Positions 1-8,974 are shown, counted from the first letter of the stretch. The stretch: 64,000 nucleotides of DNA from Burkholderia sp. Bp8992 (GCF_003853705.1 NZ_QTQI01000006.1:1-64000), one strand, 5' to 3'. Notes: generated by a model not told the origin, from the letters alone. Program-made: numbers and translations.

Positions 1-77
1 GCCGCGACCTTCGCAAGCGAGCCACCGAATTTGCCGACCGCGGTTCGCGCGGCCGATACGATCACTACGTCCGTCAT
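1..77 (-). CDS. phaA: Acetyl-CoA acetyltransferase (beta-ketothiolase), N-terminal part
   Basis: Only the first 25 codons are inside the window; the gene runs off the left edge. The visible residues begin MTDVVIVSAARTAVGKFGG, the typical start of a thiolase. A strong ribosome-binding site (GGAGGAAAGGG) lies just before the ATG. It follows phaC on the same strand after 99 bases, matching the phaCA(B) order of polyhydroxybutyrate operons. By family, the enzyme condenses two acetyl-CoA molecules to acetoacetyl-CoA, the first step of polyhydroxybutyrate synthesis. The catalytic cysteines are outside the window, so the call rests on the N-terminus and the neighbour. Confidence 0.9.
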   Translation of the reverse strand, partial: MTDVVIVSAARTAVGKFGGSLAKVA

Positions 78-127
78 TTCCCTTTCCTCCAGGCCCGCAC
101 GACACGGCGCATCGTTACCGGCCCTGT

Positions 128-170
128 TAAAAAAACTGCGGTGCACCGGACAGCGTGCGCCGCTGTCCGG
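128..170 (-). terminator. Intercistronic hairpin between phaC and phaA
   Basis: A perfect 9-bp inverted repeat (CCGGACAGC at 146-154, GCTGTCCGG at 162-170) with a 7-base loop lies directly after the phaC stop. On the transcribed strand it is followed, after about 10 bases, by a run of T residues (128-135). The gap between stem and T-run is longer than in a standard intrinsic terminator. It could be a partial terminator, an RNA-processing site or a stabiliser of the phaC message. The structure is seen; the function is inferred. Confidence 0.5.
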
Positions 171-176
171 CTTTCG

Positions 177-2057
177 TCAATCGCGCTGCAACACGTAGCG
201 TCCCGGCGCCGGCTCGATCACCGGGAACTGCGCGGAACCGGCCTCGGCGGGCGGCGCCACCTTGCGGCCACCGTACTGGTCGAGCCATTCGACCCACGTC
301 GTCCACCAGCTGCCCGGCTGCTCGGTGGCACCGGCGAACCAGTCGTCCGCGGATTCGGGCAGGTCGTCGTTGATCCAGTAGCTGCGTTTCTTCTTCGCCG
401 GCGGATTAATCACGCCCGCGATGTGCCCCGACGCGCCGAGCACGAATTTCAGCGGGCCCGACAGGATCGACGTCGATGCGTAGGCCGTCTGCCACGGCAC
501 GATGTGATCCTCGCGCGAACCGTAGATGAAGGTCGGTACGTCGATCAGCGACAGGTCGACGGCGTCGCCGCACACGGTCAGCGCGCCCGGTTCGCGCAGC
601 TTGTTCTCGAGATAGGTATTGCGCAGGTACCACGCGTACATCGGGCCCGGCAGGCTCGTCGAATCGCTGTTCCAGTACAGCAGGTCGAACGGCGCGGGCG
701 TGCGGCCCTTCAGGTAGTTGTCGACGACGTAGTTCCACACGAGGTCGTTCGGACGCAGGAACGAGAACGTGTTCGCGAACTCGACGCCGCGCATCAGCCC
801 CGGTTGCGTGCCGTTCTTGCCGCCGATGGTCTGCTCGCGCATCTGCACGTGCGCCTCGTCGACGAACACGTCGAGGATGCCGGTATCGCTGAAGTCGAGC
901 ATCGCGGTAAGCAGCGTCATCGACGCGGCCGGATGTTCGCCGCGTGCGGCGAGCACCGCGAGCGCGGTCGCGAGCATCGTGCCGCCGACGCAGAAGCCGA
1001 GCGTATTGATCTGCTCGCGGCCGCTCACCTGCTGCACGGCGTCGATCGCCGCGAGCAGCCCTTCGTTCATGTAGTCGTCCCACGTCTTGTGCGCGACCGA
1101 AGCGTCCGCATTGCGCCACGACACGAGGAACACCTGATGACCGTTCGACAGTGCATGCGCGACGAGCGAATTCTCGGGCTGCAGGTCGAGGATGTAGAAC
1201 TTGTTGATGCACGGCGGGACGATCAGCAGCGGCCGCTCGAACACCTTGTCCGTCTTCGGCGCGTACTGGATCAGCTGGATCAGGTCGTTCTCGTAGACGA
1301 CCGCACCTTCAGTACACCCGAGGTTCTTGCCGACCACGAACTGCGATTCGTCGGTCTGCGAAATCTTGCCGCGCTGCAGGTCGCCGAGCAGGTTCATCAT
1401 CCCCTGCCGCAGGCTTTCGCCCTGCGTTTCGAGAATCGATTTCTGCGCGTCGGGATTGAGTGCGAGGAAGTTGCTCGGCGCGGCGGCCGCCGTCCATTGC
1501 TGGACCGTGAAGCGGATGCGCTCGCGCGTCTTCGGATCGGTCTGCAGCGAATCGGCCAGTTCCTGCAGATAGCGCGCGTTGAGCAGATACCACGCAGCCG
1601 CGAACGCATGCGCGGGCGACGATTTCCACGCATCGCCGCTGAAGCGGCGGTCCTTCAGTTCGGGGGATTCGAGCTTCGCGGCAGCGGCCTGCTGCATCAG
1701 CGTCATGCAATCGCGCGCGTAGTCGGCCTGCAGCGCCTGGAGCCGTTCGGGCGGAATCGCGGCAACCGGCAGCTTCAGCCCCGCGAACGGCGACGCCATG
1801 CCGCCAAGACCCGCGAGGCCACCGAGATCGGGCATCGACGGCATCTGGAATGGGAACGAAGCCGGGAACTGGAATGTCGCGAACGGATTGACGGTGGCCG
1901 ACGCAGTCGCGGCGCGCGCCGGATCTGCAAAACCGCGCCACGCGTTCAGCCACGACTCGAACATCTGCTGCATCGGCTGGGCGGCCGGATCGAAACCGGT
2001 GCTGCCCGAGGAAGTGCCCGCCTGAGCGGACGTCGACGAATTTTTCGATGCTGTCAT
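177..2057 (-). CDS. phaC: Class I poly(3-hydroxyalkanoate) synthase
   Basis: This 626-residue protein polymerises (R)-3-hydroxyacyl-CoA, mainly 3-hydroxybutyryl-CoA, into storage polyester at the granule surface. The lipase-like box GFCVGG carries the nucleophile Cys356. The other triad residues appear to be Asp517 (in SREDHIVP) and His545 (in ASGHIAG). Their spacing of 161 and 189 residues from the Cys equals that of the well-studied Cupriavidus necator enzyme (Cys319, Asp480, His508). The conserved tracts VPPCINKFYILDLQPE and LRPNDLVWNYVVDNYLKG are present. The first 100 residues are Ala/Gly/Pro-rich and variable, as is usual. The ATG at 2057 follows AAGGCAGG. It is first gene of an operon with phaA. 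Confidence 0.97.
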   Translation of the reverse strand: MTASKNSSTSAQAGTSSGSTGFDPAAQPMQQMFESWLNAWRGFADPARAATASATVNPFATFQFPASFPFQMPSMPDLGGLAGLGGMASPFAGLKLPVAAIPPERLQALQADYARDCMTLMQQAAAAKLESPELKDRRFSGDAWKSSPAHAFAAAWYLLNARYLQELADSLQTDPKTRERIRFTVQQWTAAAAPSNFLALNPDAQKSILETQGESLRQGMMNLLGDLQRGKISQTDESQFVVGKNLGCTEGAVVYENDLIQLIQYAPKTDKVFERPLLIVPPCINKFYILDLQPENSLVAHALSNGHQVFLVSWRNADASVAHKTWDDYMNEGLLAAIDAVQQVSGREQINTLGFCVGGTMLATALAVLAARGEHPAASMTLLTAMLDFSDTGILDVFVDEAHVQMREQTIGGKNGTQPGLMRGVEFANTFSFLRPNDLVWNYVVDNYLKGRTPAPFDLLYWNSDSTSLPGPMYAWYLRNTYLENKLREPGALTVCGDAVDLSLIDVPTFIYGSREDHIVPWQTAYASTSILSGPLKFVLGASGHIAGVINPPAKKKRSYWINDDLPESADDWFAGATEQPGSWWTTWVEWLDQYGGRKVAPPAEAGSAQFPVIEPAPGRYVLQRD

Positions 2058-2417
2058 TACCTGCCTTACCGGTGATTCGTGAGCGTCAATCGTGAAATCC
2101 TGCTCGCGCGCGGCGTGCCGGCTGCGAGCCGGGCCGTCATGCTCTGGAGAGGCGTCTCCAGATTCTGCCGCAGTGCGGTATTTTTATCATTATCGTTTTC
2201 CCCATGTGAAGCGCCAAGTCAAACCACTGAACATTTCCGCACGGAGATAATCCGCGCGCAACAGGCGGGACAAGGCTTCCGACGAAACATAAAACATTTT
2301 GTTTGGCTTGACTCCGGGATTTTTCATTCAGTTGCGCATGCCGCGCCGCATTGCCGTCTAAATATCGAGATAACCCGATTTCAAGATGCAGCAAAGCCCA
2401 CGGGCATGCACATGCCG
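2058..2417. other. Upstream region of phaC, AT-richer than its surroundings
   Basis: This 360-base stretch separates phaC from the end of pgeF; both are on the minus strand, so it must hold the phaC promoter. It is clearly richer in A and T than the flanking genes, mainly at 2170-2400. Visible elements are a TTGACT -35-like hexamer on the minus strand (2217-2222), two adjacent GATAAT-like hexamers on the minus strand (about 2183-2194), and an imperfect A/T-rich dyad at 2285-2304. No convincing TATAAT at 16-18 bases from the TTGACT was found, so no start point is assigned. Short reading frames here have no recognisable product. Confidence 0.5.
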
Positions 2418-3257
2418 TCAATCGGCCAGCCAGATCGCCGCCGCCATGCGGCCCGTAACGCGATCGCGGCGGTACGAATAGAAGCGTGCACGTTCGGTGA
2501 CCGTACAGGCCGTCCCGCCGCTCACGTGCGCCACGCCCGCACGCGCGAGACGCAGGCGCGCAAGCACGTAGAGATCGGCGAGAAACTTGCCGTGCGCGCC
2601 GTCGATCGCGACGAACGCGAGCCGGGTTTCATCATGCTCCGACTGCGGAGCCGTGTCGAGAAACGCGTCGCGCACATCCGCGCCGACCTCGAACGCCTGC
2701 GGGCCGATCGCCGGCCCGAGGTACGCACGCAGCGTGTCCGTCGCGCCGCCGGCCAGCGCCGCGACGCGTGCCGCGGTCCGTTCGACGATACCGGCCGCGA
2801 GCCCGCGCCAGCCCGCATGCGCGGCGCCGACCGCACGGCCCTGCGCGTCGCACAGCAGCACAGGCAGGCAATCCGCGACCATCACGACGCACACTGCACC
2901 GGCCCGGTCCGTGACGCTCGCGTCGGCCTGCACCGGCGCCGCGGCCGCGGGTGCCGCCGCGATCACCTCGTCCGCGCGGACGATTTCCGCGCCGTGAACC
3001 TGCTCGAGCCAGGCGGCGCTCGACTGGCCGGCGAGGGCGAGCAAACGCGTGCGATTCGCGGCGACATGGGCCGGCTCGTCACCGGTATGCAGGCCGAGAT
3101 TCATCCCGCCCGGCAACGCGTCCCCGTCCTGCCAGCGCCCGTACGGGCCTTCGCTCACGCCGCCGTCGCGCGTCGTGATCAGCGCACGCACGCGCGGCGA
3201 CACCTGCCAGTCGGGCTGCACGCAGTCCTGCCACGTCAACGGCGCCAGGTTCGTCAT
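2418..3257 (-). CDS. pgeF: Peptidoglycan editing factor / polyphenol oxidase family protein
   Basis: A 279-residue protein of the YfiH/PgeF (DUF152) family. Family members hydrolyse wrongly incorporated amino acids from peptidoglycan precursors in E. coli, and others were reported to have purine-nucleoside or laccase-like activity. Metal-ligand motifs are visible: EQVHGAEIV, VMVADCLPVLL and AAHAGWRGLAAGI, giving the His-Cys-His set. Near the C-terminus is the FYSYRRD motif. I chose the ATG at 3257 because GGAGGAG sits 8-9 bases upstream; a GTG at 3263 directly abuts the rluD stop and is too close to that site. rluD lies immediately upstream, so the two are almost certainly co-transcribed. Confidence 0.88.
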   Translation of the reverse strand: MTNLAPLTWQDCVQPDWQVSPRVRALITTRDGGVSEGPYGRWQDGDALPGGMNLGLHTGDEPAHVAANRTRLLALAGQSSAAWLEQVHGAEIVRADEVIAAAPAAAAPVQADASVTDRAGAVCVVMVADCLPVLLCDAQGRAVGAAHAGWRGLAAGIVERTAARVAALAGGATDTLRAYLGPAIGPQAFEVGADVRDAFLDTAPQSEHDETRLAFVAIDGAHGKFLADLYVLARLRLARAGVAHVSGGTACTVTERARFYSYRRDRVTGRMAAAIWLAD

Positions 3258-3263
3258 CGGCAC

Positions 3264-4475
3264 TCACTCCTCCTCATCGTCGTCCAGGTACGGCTCTTCA
3301 TCGTGATACTCGCCGCCGAAATCGTCATCGTCGTAGACACCGTCGTCATCGTCGAATTCCTCGTCGCCCTGCCCGAAGCCGAGCGCCGCGACGAGCGCGT
3401 TCATGTCGTCCGGCAGCGGGCAGCGCCATTGCATCGCCTTGCCCGTGACCGGATGCACGAGGCCGAGCCGCCATGCATGCAGCGCCTGTCGTGCGAACCC
3501 GTCCGGCAGCGGCGTGACCGAGCGCTTGCCGCGCGCCCGCCCGTAGACGGGATCGCCGAGCAGCGGGTGCCCGGCGTGCGCGCAGTGCACGCGGATCTGG
3601 TGCGTGCGGCCGGTTTCGAGATCGCACTGGATTGCCGAAACCGGCTGACGTTGCCACAGACATGTGTCAACCGTGCGGAAATGCGTGCGCGCGGGCTTGC
3701 CCGACGCGCCCGTGACGACGGCCATGCGCGTGCGCTCGCGCGGATCGCGGCCGATCGGCGCGTCGATCGTGCCTTCCTCGGGCATCGTGCCCCACACGAG
3801 CGCGAAGTAGCGGCGCTTCACCGTGCGGGCCTGCAGCTGGCGCACGAGGTCCGTCTGCGCGGCCAGCGTGCGGGCCACCACCATCAGGCCGGACGTTTCC
3901 TTGTCGAGCCGGTGGACGATGCCCGCGCGCGGCAGGCCGGCCGCCGCGTCGCCGTAGCGATGCAGCAGCCCGTTGAGGATCGTGCCGCTCCAGTTGCCGG
4001 CGGCCGGATGCACGACGAGGCCGGCCGGCTTGTTGATCACGACGAGCGCGTCGTCCTCGTAGATCACGTCGAGCGGCACGGGCTCCGGCGTGAACGCGAG
4101 CTGCTCGGGCAGCAGGTCGGGCACGAGCTCGATCCTCGCGCCGAGCGGCACCGGCTGGCGGATCTTCGCCGGCGCGCCGTCGACCAGCACGCGCTGCGCC
4201 TCGATCCAGCTCTGCAGGCGGCTGCGGGAGAATTCGGGGAACAGCTGGGCAAGCGCCTTGTCGAGGCGTTCCCCCGCGAGCGACAGCGGCACTTCGACGA
4301 CGCGCGGCGCCTCGTCGAGCGCCGCGGACGGCACGACGGGCGGCTGCATGGCGTCGCCGGTCAGATCGTCATCGAGGGAATCCCCCGACGCAGCGTCGGC
4401 GGGCCGATCGCTTGGGCTATAATCTTCGCGATTTGGTGTGCCCGGCTGGGCATTCTGCGAACTTGAACGGGTCAT
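3264..4475 (-). CDS. rluD: 23S rRNA pseudouridine(1911/1915/1917) synthase
   Basis: This enzyme isomerises uridines in helix 69 of 23S rRNA. An S4-like RNA-binding segment (about residues 68-110) precedes the RluA-type catalytic domain. The catalytic aspartate is in [13 protein letters not shown]. The motifs [20 protein letters not shown] and [11 protein letters not shown] are also present. At 403 residues it is longer than E. coli RluD (about 326). The excess is an approximately 60-residue polar N-terminus and a strongly acidic Asp/Glu C-terminal tail of about 35 residues. The start at 4475 has a weak GGTGA element upstream; a later start at 4349 is possible. It is divergent from bamD, whose likely -10 box lies inside this N-terminal coding region. 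Confidence 0.9.
   Translation of the reverse strand: MTRSSSQNAQPGTPNREDYSPSDRPADAASGDSLDDDLTGDAMQPPVVPSAALDEAPRVVEVPLSLAGERLDKALAQLFPEFSRSRLQSWIEAQRVLVDGAPAKIRQPVPLGARIELVPDLLPEQLAFTPEPVPLDVIYEDDALVVINKPAGLVVHPAAGNWSGTILNGLLHRYGDAAAGLPRAGIVHRLDKETSGLMVVARTLAAQTDLVRQLQARTVKRRYFALVWGTMPEEGTIDAPIGRDPRERTRMAVVTGASGKPARTHFRTVDTCLWQRQPVSAIQCDLETGRTHQIRVHCAHAGHPLLGDPVYGRARGKRSVTPLPDGFARQALHAWRLGLVHPVTGKAMQWRCPLPDDMNALVAALGFGQGDEEFDDDDGVYDDDDFGGEYHDEEPYLDDDEEE
4418..4423 (+). promoter_or_regulatory. Candidate -10 box (TATAAT) for bamD
   Basis: A perfect TATAAT lies about 95 bases upstream of the bamD start codon in otherwise GC-rich sequence. No good -35 hexamer is seen at 17 bases (the bases there read GTCGGC). 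The element overlaps codons 18-20 of the divergent rluD as annotated. Confidence 0.5.
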
Positions 4476-4516
4476 TTAGACTGGGTCACCGAGACTTGAA
4501 GCTAGGACATGCGAGC

Positions 4517-5341
4517 ATGATGAATTCGACCAAACGCACGGCCAGAACCGTCGCCGCCCGAGCTGCGGCGGTAGCGGCCGCGGCCCTCATCGCCGGCTGC
4601 CACGGCTTGCCGCAGAAGCAGGACGAGACGGCTACCTGGTCGAATAACAAATTATACTCAGAGGCCCAGGACGCACTGTCCGGCGGCGACTGGGGCAAGT
4701 GCGCGAAATATTTCGAATCGCTGCAAGGCCGCGATCCGTTCGGTCATTTCGCGCAGCAGGCACAGATCAACGTTGCATACTGCAACTGGAAGGACAACGA
4801 AGCGGCCGCCGCCGACCAGGCCGTCGATCGCTTCATCCAGCTCCACCCCGATCATCCGGATATCCCGTACGCGTACTACCTGAAGGGGATGATCCACTTC
4901 AACGACGATCTCGGCCTGTTCGGGCGCTTCTCCGGCCAGGACATGAGCGAACGCGATCCGCAGGCGCTGCGCGAGTCGTACGATGCGTTCAAGGTCGTCG
5001 TCGACCGCTTCCCGAAGAGCAAGTACGCGCCCGACGCGGCAGCGCGGATGCGCTACATCGTCAACGCGCTGGCATCGCACGAAGTGCACGCGGCCGACTA
5101 CTACTACCGTCGCGGCGCCTACGTGGCGGCGATCAACCGCGCGCAGCTCGCGATCAAGGATTACAAGGGTGCGCCGGCGATCGAAGACGCGCTGCACATC
5201 ATGATCCTGTCGTACAACAAGCTGAACCAGCCGGAACTCGCCGAAGACACGAAGCGCGTGCTCGCGGGCACGTTCCCCGACAGCCCGTACGTCACGGGCC
5301 ATTCGCGCCCCGGCGCGAAGAAGTCGTGGTGGCAGTTCTGA
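4517..5341 (+). CDS. bamD: Outer membrane assembly lipoprotein BamD
   Basis: BamD is the essential lipoprotein of the BAM complex, which inserts beta-barrel proteins into the outer membrane. The 274-residue protein has a signal peptide ending in the lipobox LIAGC, with Cys28 as lipidation site. TPR-like repeats follow, containing the family tracts DRFIQLHPDHPDIPYAYYLKG and VVDRFPKSKYAPDAAARM. The latter resembles E. coli BamD closely. Start at 4517 is chosen because AGGA lies about 9 bases upstream and the signal peptide then has normal length; 4520 is an alternative ATG. Its partner bamB is at 24021-25166. A terminator follows at 5379. Confidence 0.95.
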   Translation: MMNSTKRTARTVAARAAAVAAAALIAGCHGLPQKQDETATWSNNKLYSEAQDALSGGDWGKCAKYFESLQGRDPFGHFAQQAQINVAYCNWKDNEAAAADQAVDRFIQLHPDHPDIPYAYYLKGMIHFNDDLGLFGRFSGQDMSERDPQALRESYDAFKVVVDRFPKSKYAPDAAARMRYIVNALASHEVHAADYYYRRGAYVAAINRAQLAIKDYKGAPAIEDALHIMILSYNKLNQPELAEDTKRVLAGTFPDSPYVTGHSRPGAKKSWWQF

Positions 5342-5378
5342 CCTGACGAGCACGCGACGCAACGCCCTTTGCGCACAC

Positions 5379-5407
5379 AAAAAACCCGGCCATCGAGCCG
5401 GGTTTTT
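5379..5407. terminator. Bidirectional intrinsic terminator between bamD and the helicase gene
   Basis: The stem ACCCGGC / GCCGGGT, with a 6-base loop and A-run before and T-run after, can end transcription from both convergent genes. Confidence 0.9.
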
Positions 5408-5464
5408 CATTGGCGCCGCCATCAGGCGCCGCCGGTGCTCGCGCGGCTGAAGCCGCGCGTATCG

Positions 5465-7714
5465 TCACACGCGCTTTTCCGAGCGATGCTCGTCGAAGAA
5501 GTCCTGCACGACCGCGATCTCGCGCGTGCGCTTGAACGGCGGCAGGCTCTGCCAGATCCGGCGCCCGTAGGGCTTGTCGACGAGCCGCGTATCGCAGATC
5601 ATCAGCACGCCGCGATCCGTCTCCGCGCGAATCAGCCGGCCCGCGCCCTGCTTCAGCGTGATCACGGCCTGCGGCAGCTGGTGGACGGCGAACGGGCTCA
5701 GGCCCTTCTTCGTCAGCGCGTCGAGACGCGCGGCCAGCACCGGATCGTCCGGCGGGGCGAACGGCAGCTTGTCGATCACGACGAGCGACAGCGCGTCGCC
5801 GCGTACGTCGACGCCTTCCCAGAAACTCTGGCTGCCGACAAGGATCGCATTGCCGTACGCGCGGAAACGGTCGAGCAGCTCGGTGCGGCTCGCATCACCC
5901 TGCACGAGCAGCGGCGTGTTCCAGCCGCGCGATTCGATGACATCGCGCAACTTCGACGCGATCCGGTCGACCGCGCGCAGCGTCGTGCACAGCATGAACA
6001 CGCCGCCGCCGGACGCCTCGATCGCCGGCAGCGCGGCATCGAAGACGGCATCGGTAAACGCCGGCGACGACGGTTGCGGTAGGTTGCGCGGTACGTACAG
6101 CAGCCCTTGCGACTGGTAGTCGAACGGGCTCGCGAGCGTCATCGAGCGACGCGAGCTGAGGCCCATCTGCGCCGCGTAGTGCGTGAAATCGCCGCGCACC
6201 GACAGCGTGGCCGACGTGAACACCCAGGCACGCGGGACGCCCGCGCGCTGCTTCGCAAAGATCGGCGCGACCGACAGCGGCGTTTCATGCAGCTGCACGG
6301 TATGCGCGAACACCTCGACCCAGCGCACCTTCTCATTCGGATCGCCGTCGGCAGTCGCCTTGTCGCCGGCCGCTGCCGCGTCGGCCTTCGCGGCCGCCTC
6401 CGCCGCGCCGGGTGCGACCCAGCCGGCCAGCAGGTCCTGCAGCTCGCGGGCGCGCCGCAGGCACGCACCGAGCGATTCCGCGCGTTCCGCCTGGCTCGCG
6501 AGCGCCGACGCGAGCGCGTCGAGCGCCACGTCGAGCGCGTCGAGCGCGCCGAACATCGGGTGATCGTCGCCGAGCTGCGCGAGCGACATGCGGACGATCT
6601 GGTCGTTCGCGAACGCGAGGCGCAAGTCGCGCGCCGCCCGTTCGAGATCGCCGCCGAGCTTCACCCACTCGACCGCATCGCGCGCATGGCCCAGGCCTTC
6701 GGCGACCGTGTCGCGTGCGAGTTCGAGGATCTGCGTGGTCGACAGCGTCTCGCCGAAGAACAGCGTCGCCGTCTCCGGCAGCTGGTGCGCTTCGTCGAAG
6801 ATGACCGTGTTCGCGTTCGGCAGCAGTTCGGCCATCCCGGTGTCGCGCAGCATGATGTCCGCGAAGAACAGGTGATGGTTGACGACGACGACGTCGGCCT
6901 GCTGCGCCTCGCGCCGCGCCTGCATCACGAAGCATTCCTTGTAATGCGGGCATTCCTGGCCGAGGCAGTTGTCGCGCGTCGACGTGACCATCGACCACAC
7001 GGGTGCCGTTTCCGGCACGCTCGCGAGCTCGGCCTTGTCGCCGCTCTTCGTGATCTTCGCGAAGCGGACGATCTCCTGCAGATACGCGGTGTCCTGCCGC
7101 GATGGCAGGCGGCCGTTGTCGGCCGTGCGTTGCAGGTAGTAATGGCACAGGTAGTTGGCGCGCCCCTTGAGCATCGCCACCGACACCGGCACCGCGAGCG
7201 CGTTGCGCACGGTCGGGATGTCGCGCTGGAACAGCTGGTCCTGCAGGTGTTTCGTGCCGGTCGACACGATCACCTTGCCGCCCCACAGCATCGCGGGCAC
7301 CAGATACGCATAGGTCTTGCCGGTACCCGTGCCTGCTTCGACGATCAGCGTGTTGTCGGCCGCGTCGTTGTCGGATTCGGCTGGCGTGGCGCCGTCGGCA
7401 CCCGGCTCGGCCGCCTTGTCGGCGTCGCCGAGGCGGCGCGCCGGACGCTTGCGGGTTTCGAAGATCTCGGGTTCGGGCATCCGGCGCGCGGACGCTTCCA
7501 TCGCGGACGCGACCGCGCGCGCCATCTCGATCTGCGAGGTACGCGGCCGGTAGCCGTCGAGCGCGCGCGCCAGCAACCCGCCTTCACCGAAGATCGTGTC
7601 GAGTTCGTCGACGCGCTTGCGGCTCAGCTCGAAGGTGCCTTCGGGCGCACGAGCGCGCCCGGCGGACGTCGCGTCACGCCGGGCATCGGGGGTGGCTTCA
7701 AGCGGTGAATTCAA
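5465..7714 (-). CDS. yoaA: ATP-dependent DNA helicase, YoaA/DinG (XPD-like, iron-sulfur) family
   Basis: A 749-residue superfamily 2 helicase related to XPD. Walker A is EAGTGTGKTYAYLVP and the DEAH box is VIFDEAHQLPE. Between them are the four cysteines expected to hold a 4Fe-4S cluster: one in GRANYLCHYY and three in DNCLGQECPHYKECF. The tract DVVVVNHHLFFADIMLRD matches E. coli YoaA better than DinG, so I name it yoaA. YoaA is known to act in DNA-damage tolerance with a polymerase III subunit. Two Ala/Asp-rich insertions (about residues 85-120 and 425-450) make it longer than the 636-residue E. coli protein. The start is TTG with AGGA 9 bases upstream; no in-frame ATG lies near the conserved N-terminus. 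Confidence 0.88.
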   Translation of the reverse strand: MNSPLEATPDARRDATSAGRARAPEGTFELSRKRVDELDTIFGEGGLLARALDGYRPRTSQIEMARAVASAMEASARRMPEPEIFETRKRPARRLGDADKAAEPGADGATPAESDNDAADNTLIVEAGTGTGKTYAYLVPAMLWGGKVIVSTGTKHLQDQLFQRDIPTVRNALAVPVSVAMLKGRANYLCHYYLQRTADNGRLPSRQDTAYLQEIVRFAKITKSGDKAELASVPETAPVWSMVTSTRDNCLGQECPHYKECFVMQARREAQQADVVVVNHHLFFADIMLRDTGMAELLPNANTVIFDEAHQLPETATLFFGETLSTTQILELARDTVAEGLGHARDAVEWVKLGGDLERAARDLRLAFANDQIVRMSLAQLGDDHPMFGALDALDVALDALASALASQAERAESLGACLRRARELQDLLAGWVAPGAAEAAAKADAAAAGDKATADGDPNEKVRWVEVFAHTVQLHETPLSVAPIFAKQRAGVPRAWVFTSATLSVRGDFTHYAAQMGLSSRRSMTLASPFDYQSQGLLYVPRNLPQPSSPAFTDAVFDAALPAIEASGGGVFMLCTTLRAVDRIASKLRDVIESRGWNTPLLVQGDASRTELLDRFRAYGNAILVGSQSFWEGVDVRGDALSLVVIDKLPFAPPDDPVLAARLDALTKKGLSPFAVHQLPQAVITLKQGAGRLIRAETDRGVLMICDTRLVDKPYGRRIWQSLPPFKRTREIAVVQDFFDEHRSEKRV

Positions 7715-7769
7715 GGCAAGCGTTCCTGTGTCCAGCGCCCGGGCGGCGCCGGCGCTTGCCAGGCCGCGC

Positions 7770-7985
7770 TCAGGCGCGCTTATCCGGTTCGAGCTGCGAT
7801 TGCAGCAGAATGATTTTGTCCTTGGCTGCCAGCTTTTCCTTCTTCAGCCGGTGCAGCGTGATGTCGTCGATGTCGGAGTGTCCTTCCTTCAGCTCGATCT
7901 CCCGAGCGAGCTGCTGGTGCTGCTCCTGCAATGCAGCCAAACGGTTGTGCAATTCCTGCTGCTGTTCCGTGTGACGGTTTTGCAT
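7770..7985 (-). CDS. YdcH-like DUF465 family small protein
   Basis: A 71-residue protein that is almost entirely charged coiled coil. The pattern LHNRLAALQEQHQQLAREI followed by DDITLHRLKKEKLAAKDKI is characteristic of the DUF465/YdcH family of small cytoplasmic proteins of unknown function. The ATG at 7985 has GAGG 5-6 bases upstream. It lies 55 bases before the helicase gene on the same strand, so co-transcription is possible. No biochemical role is known, and I do not propose one. Confidence 0.85.
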   Translation of the reverse strand: MQNRHTEQQQELHNRLAALQEQHQQLAREIELKEGHSDIDDITLHRLKKEKLAAKDKIILLQSQLEPDKRA

Positions 7986-8061
7986 AGTTGCCTCCTCATC
8001 GAAGCAGCGCGGCGGCTGGCGTGCCGACGCGCCCGAGACTGATCCCGATCAATCCAACACG

Positions 8062-8814
8062 TTACTGCCCCTGCTGTTGCTGTTGCTGCCTGGCCTTCTC
8101 GGCCGCTTCCTGCTGACGCCGCTCGACATCGGCCTTGTGCTGCGCGGCTTCCTTCTGCTTCTGCTCGTAGCGCGTGGCGTTGTCCGCCCGCTCTTGCGCC
8201 TTCTGCGCCGCCTGCTGGTGCGCCTGGTCGAGCTTGTGCTGGAAGTCGGCCTGCTTCTGGTCGTATGCCTGCTTGCTCGCCGCGCGTTGCGGCCCTTCCG
8301 CGCCGCGCTGCGCCTGCTTCAGTGCATTCTGCTCCTGCTTGTCGCGGAACGCAGCGGCGTTCGCCGCGTCGTTCGCCGCGCGCTGCGGCGCCTCCGCCGC
8401 GTTCTGCGCCTGCTTCAGCGCCTGCTGCTGGTCGCGCTGCTGCGCGCGCACCGCACGCTGCTCGTCGTTGAGCGCGAGTTGCTCCTGACGGATGCTCGCG
8501 CGCTCGTCGCGCATCAGGTCGCGCGCCTTGCCGAGACAGTGATTGACGAAGAATTTGCTGTAGCAATCGTGCTCGGCCACCGCATAACGATAATCGTTTT
8601 CCGCGGTGCGTTGATTGAGCACTTTTTGACGGGCGTCGAAATCCGGTGCGGCAGAGGCTGCGACGGGCGCGGCCGCGACGGCGTCCGGCGCGGTGGCCGG
8701 GGCCTGCGCGAACGCGCCGGAAGGCCCGGCAGACAAAGCCGCGGCGAGCGCTGCGCCGAGCGCGACGAGAGAAATTCGGGAAGTTGGCAACGTCGTAGGA
8801 AAGCTGCGGGACAT
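8062..8814 (-). CDS. Exported Gln/Ala-rich coiled-coil protein of unknown function
   Basis: This 250-residue protein has a clear signal peptide (hydrophobic segment at about residues 16-32, AFAQ cleavage region). A short conserved-looking section follows, with two cysteines ([25 protein letters not shown], about residues 80-105) that could form a disulfide in the periplasm. The remainder is a long Gln/Ala/Lys/Glu-rich helix containing imperfect repeats ([16 protein letters not shown] and [16 protein letters not shown]), ending in a Gln run. It is probably a periplasmic coiled coil. It is transcribed away from tex with 160 bases between them. I do not recognise a characterised homologue. Confidence 0.75.
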   Translation of the reverse strand: MSRSFPTTLPTSRISLVALGAALAAALSAGPSGAFAQAPATAPDAVAAAPVAASAAPDFDARQKVLNQRTAENDYRYAVAEHDCYSKFFVNHCLGKARDLMRDERASIRQEQLALNDEQRAVRAQQRDQQQALKQAQNAAEAPQRAANDAANAAAFRDKQEQNALKQAQRGAEGPQRAASKQAYDQKQADFQHKLDQAHQQAAQKAQERADNATRYEQKQKEAAQHKADVERRQQEAAEKARQQQQQQGQ

Positions 8815-8974
8815 GTGTCAAATTCTATCACCCCCGGCTGGACGCTCCGCCATTTATGGCAAAATGCCCCGCTTCACTCACCCGCGGCATCTGGCCCGTC
8901 GGGCCCGCCATGCAGCCCGCCGCTTCGGGCCTGCCGGCCCGCGCCGCGATTTCAGCAGGCAGATCATCCACGAC

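Noticed and set aside
141-2075. A 644-codon plus-strand reading frame opposite phaC
   Set aside because: It is antisense to a clear PHA synthase, Arg/Ala/His-rich, and has no recognisable domain. Such frames are common by chance in high-GC DNA.
2137-2421. A 94-codon minus-strand frame upstream of phaC
   Set aside because: It has no ribosome-binding site or family match and lies in AT-rich promoter sequence.
3264-3360. GAT/GAG-rich simple repeat at the end of rluD as a DNA repeat element
   Set aside because: It encodes the acidic tail in frame and varies at the third codon position, so it is coding sequence.
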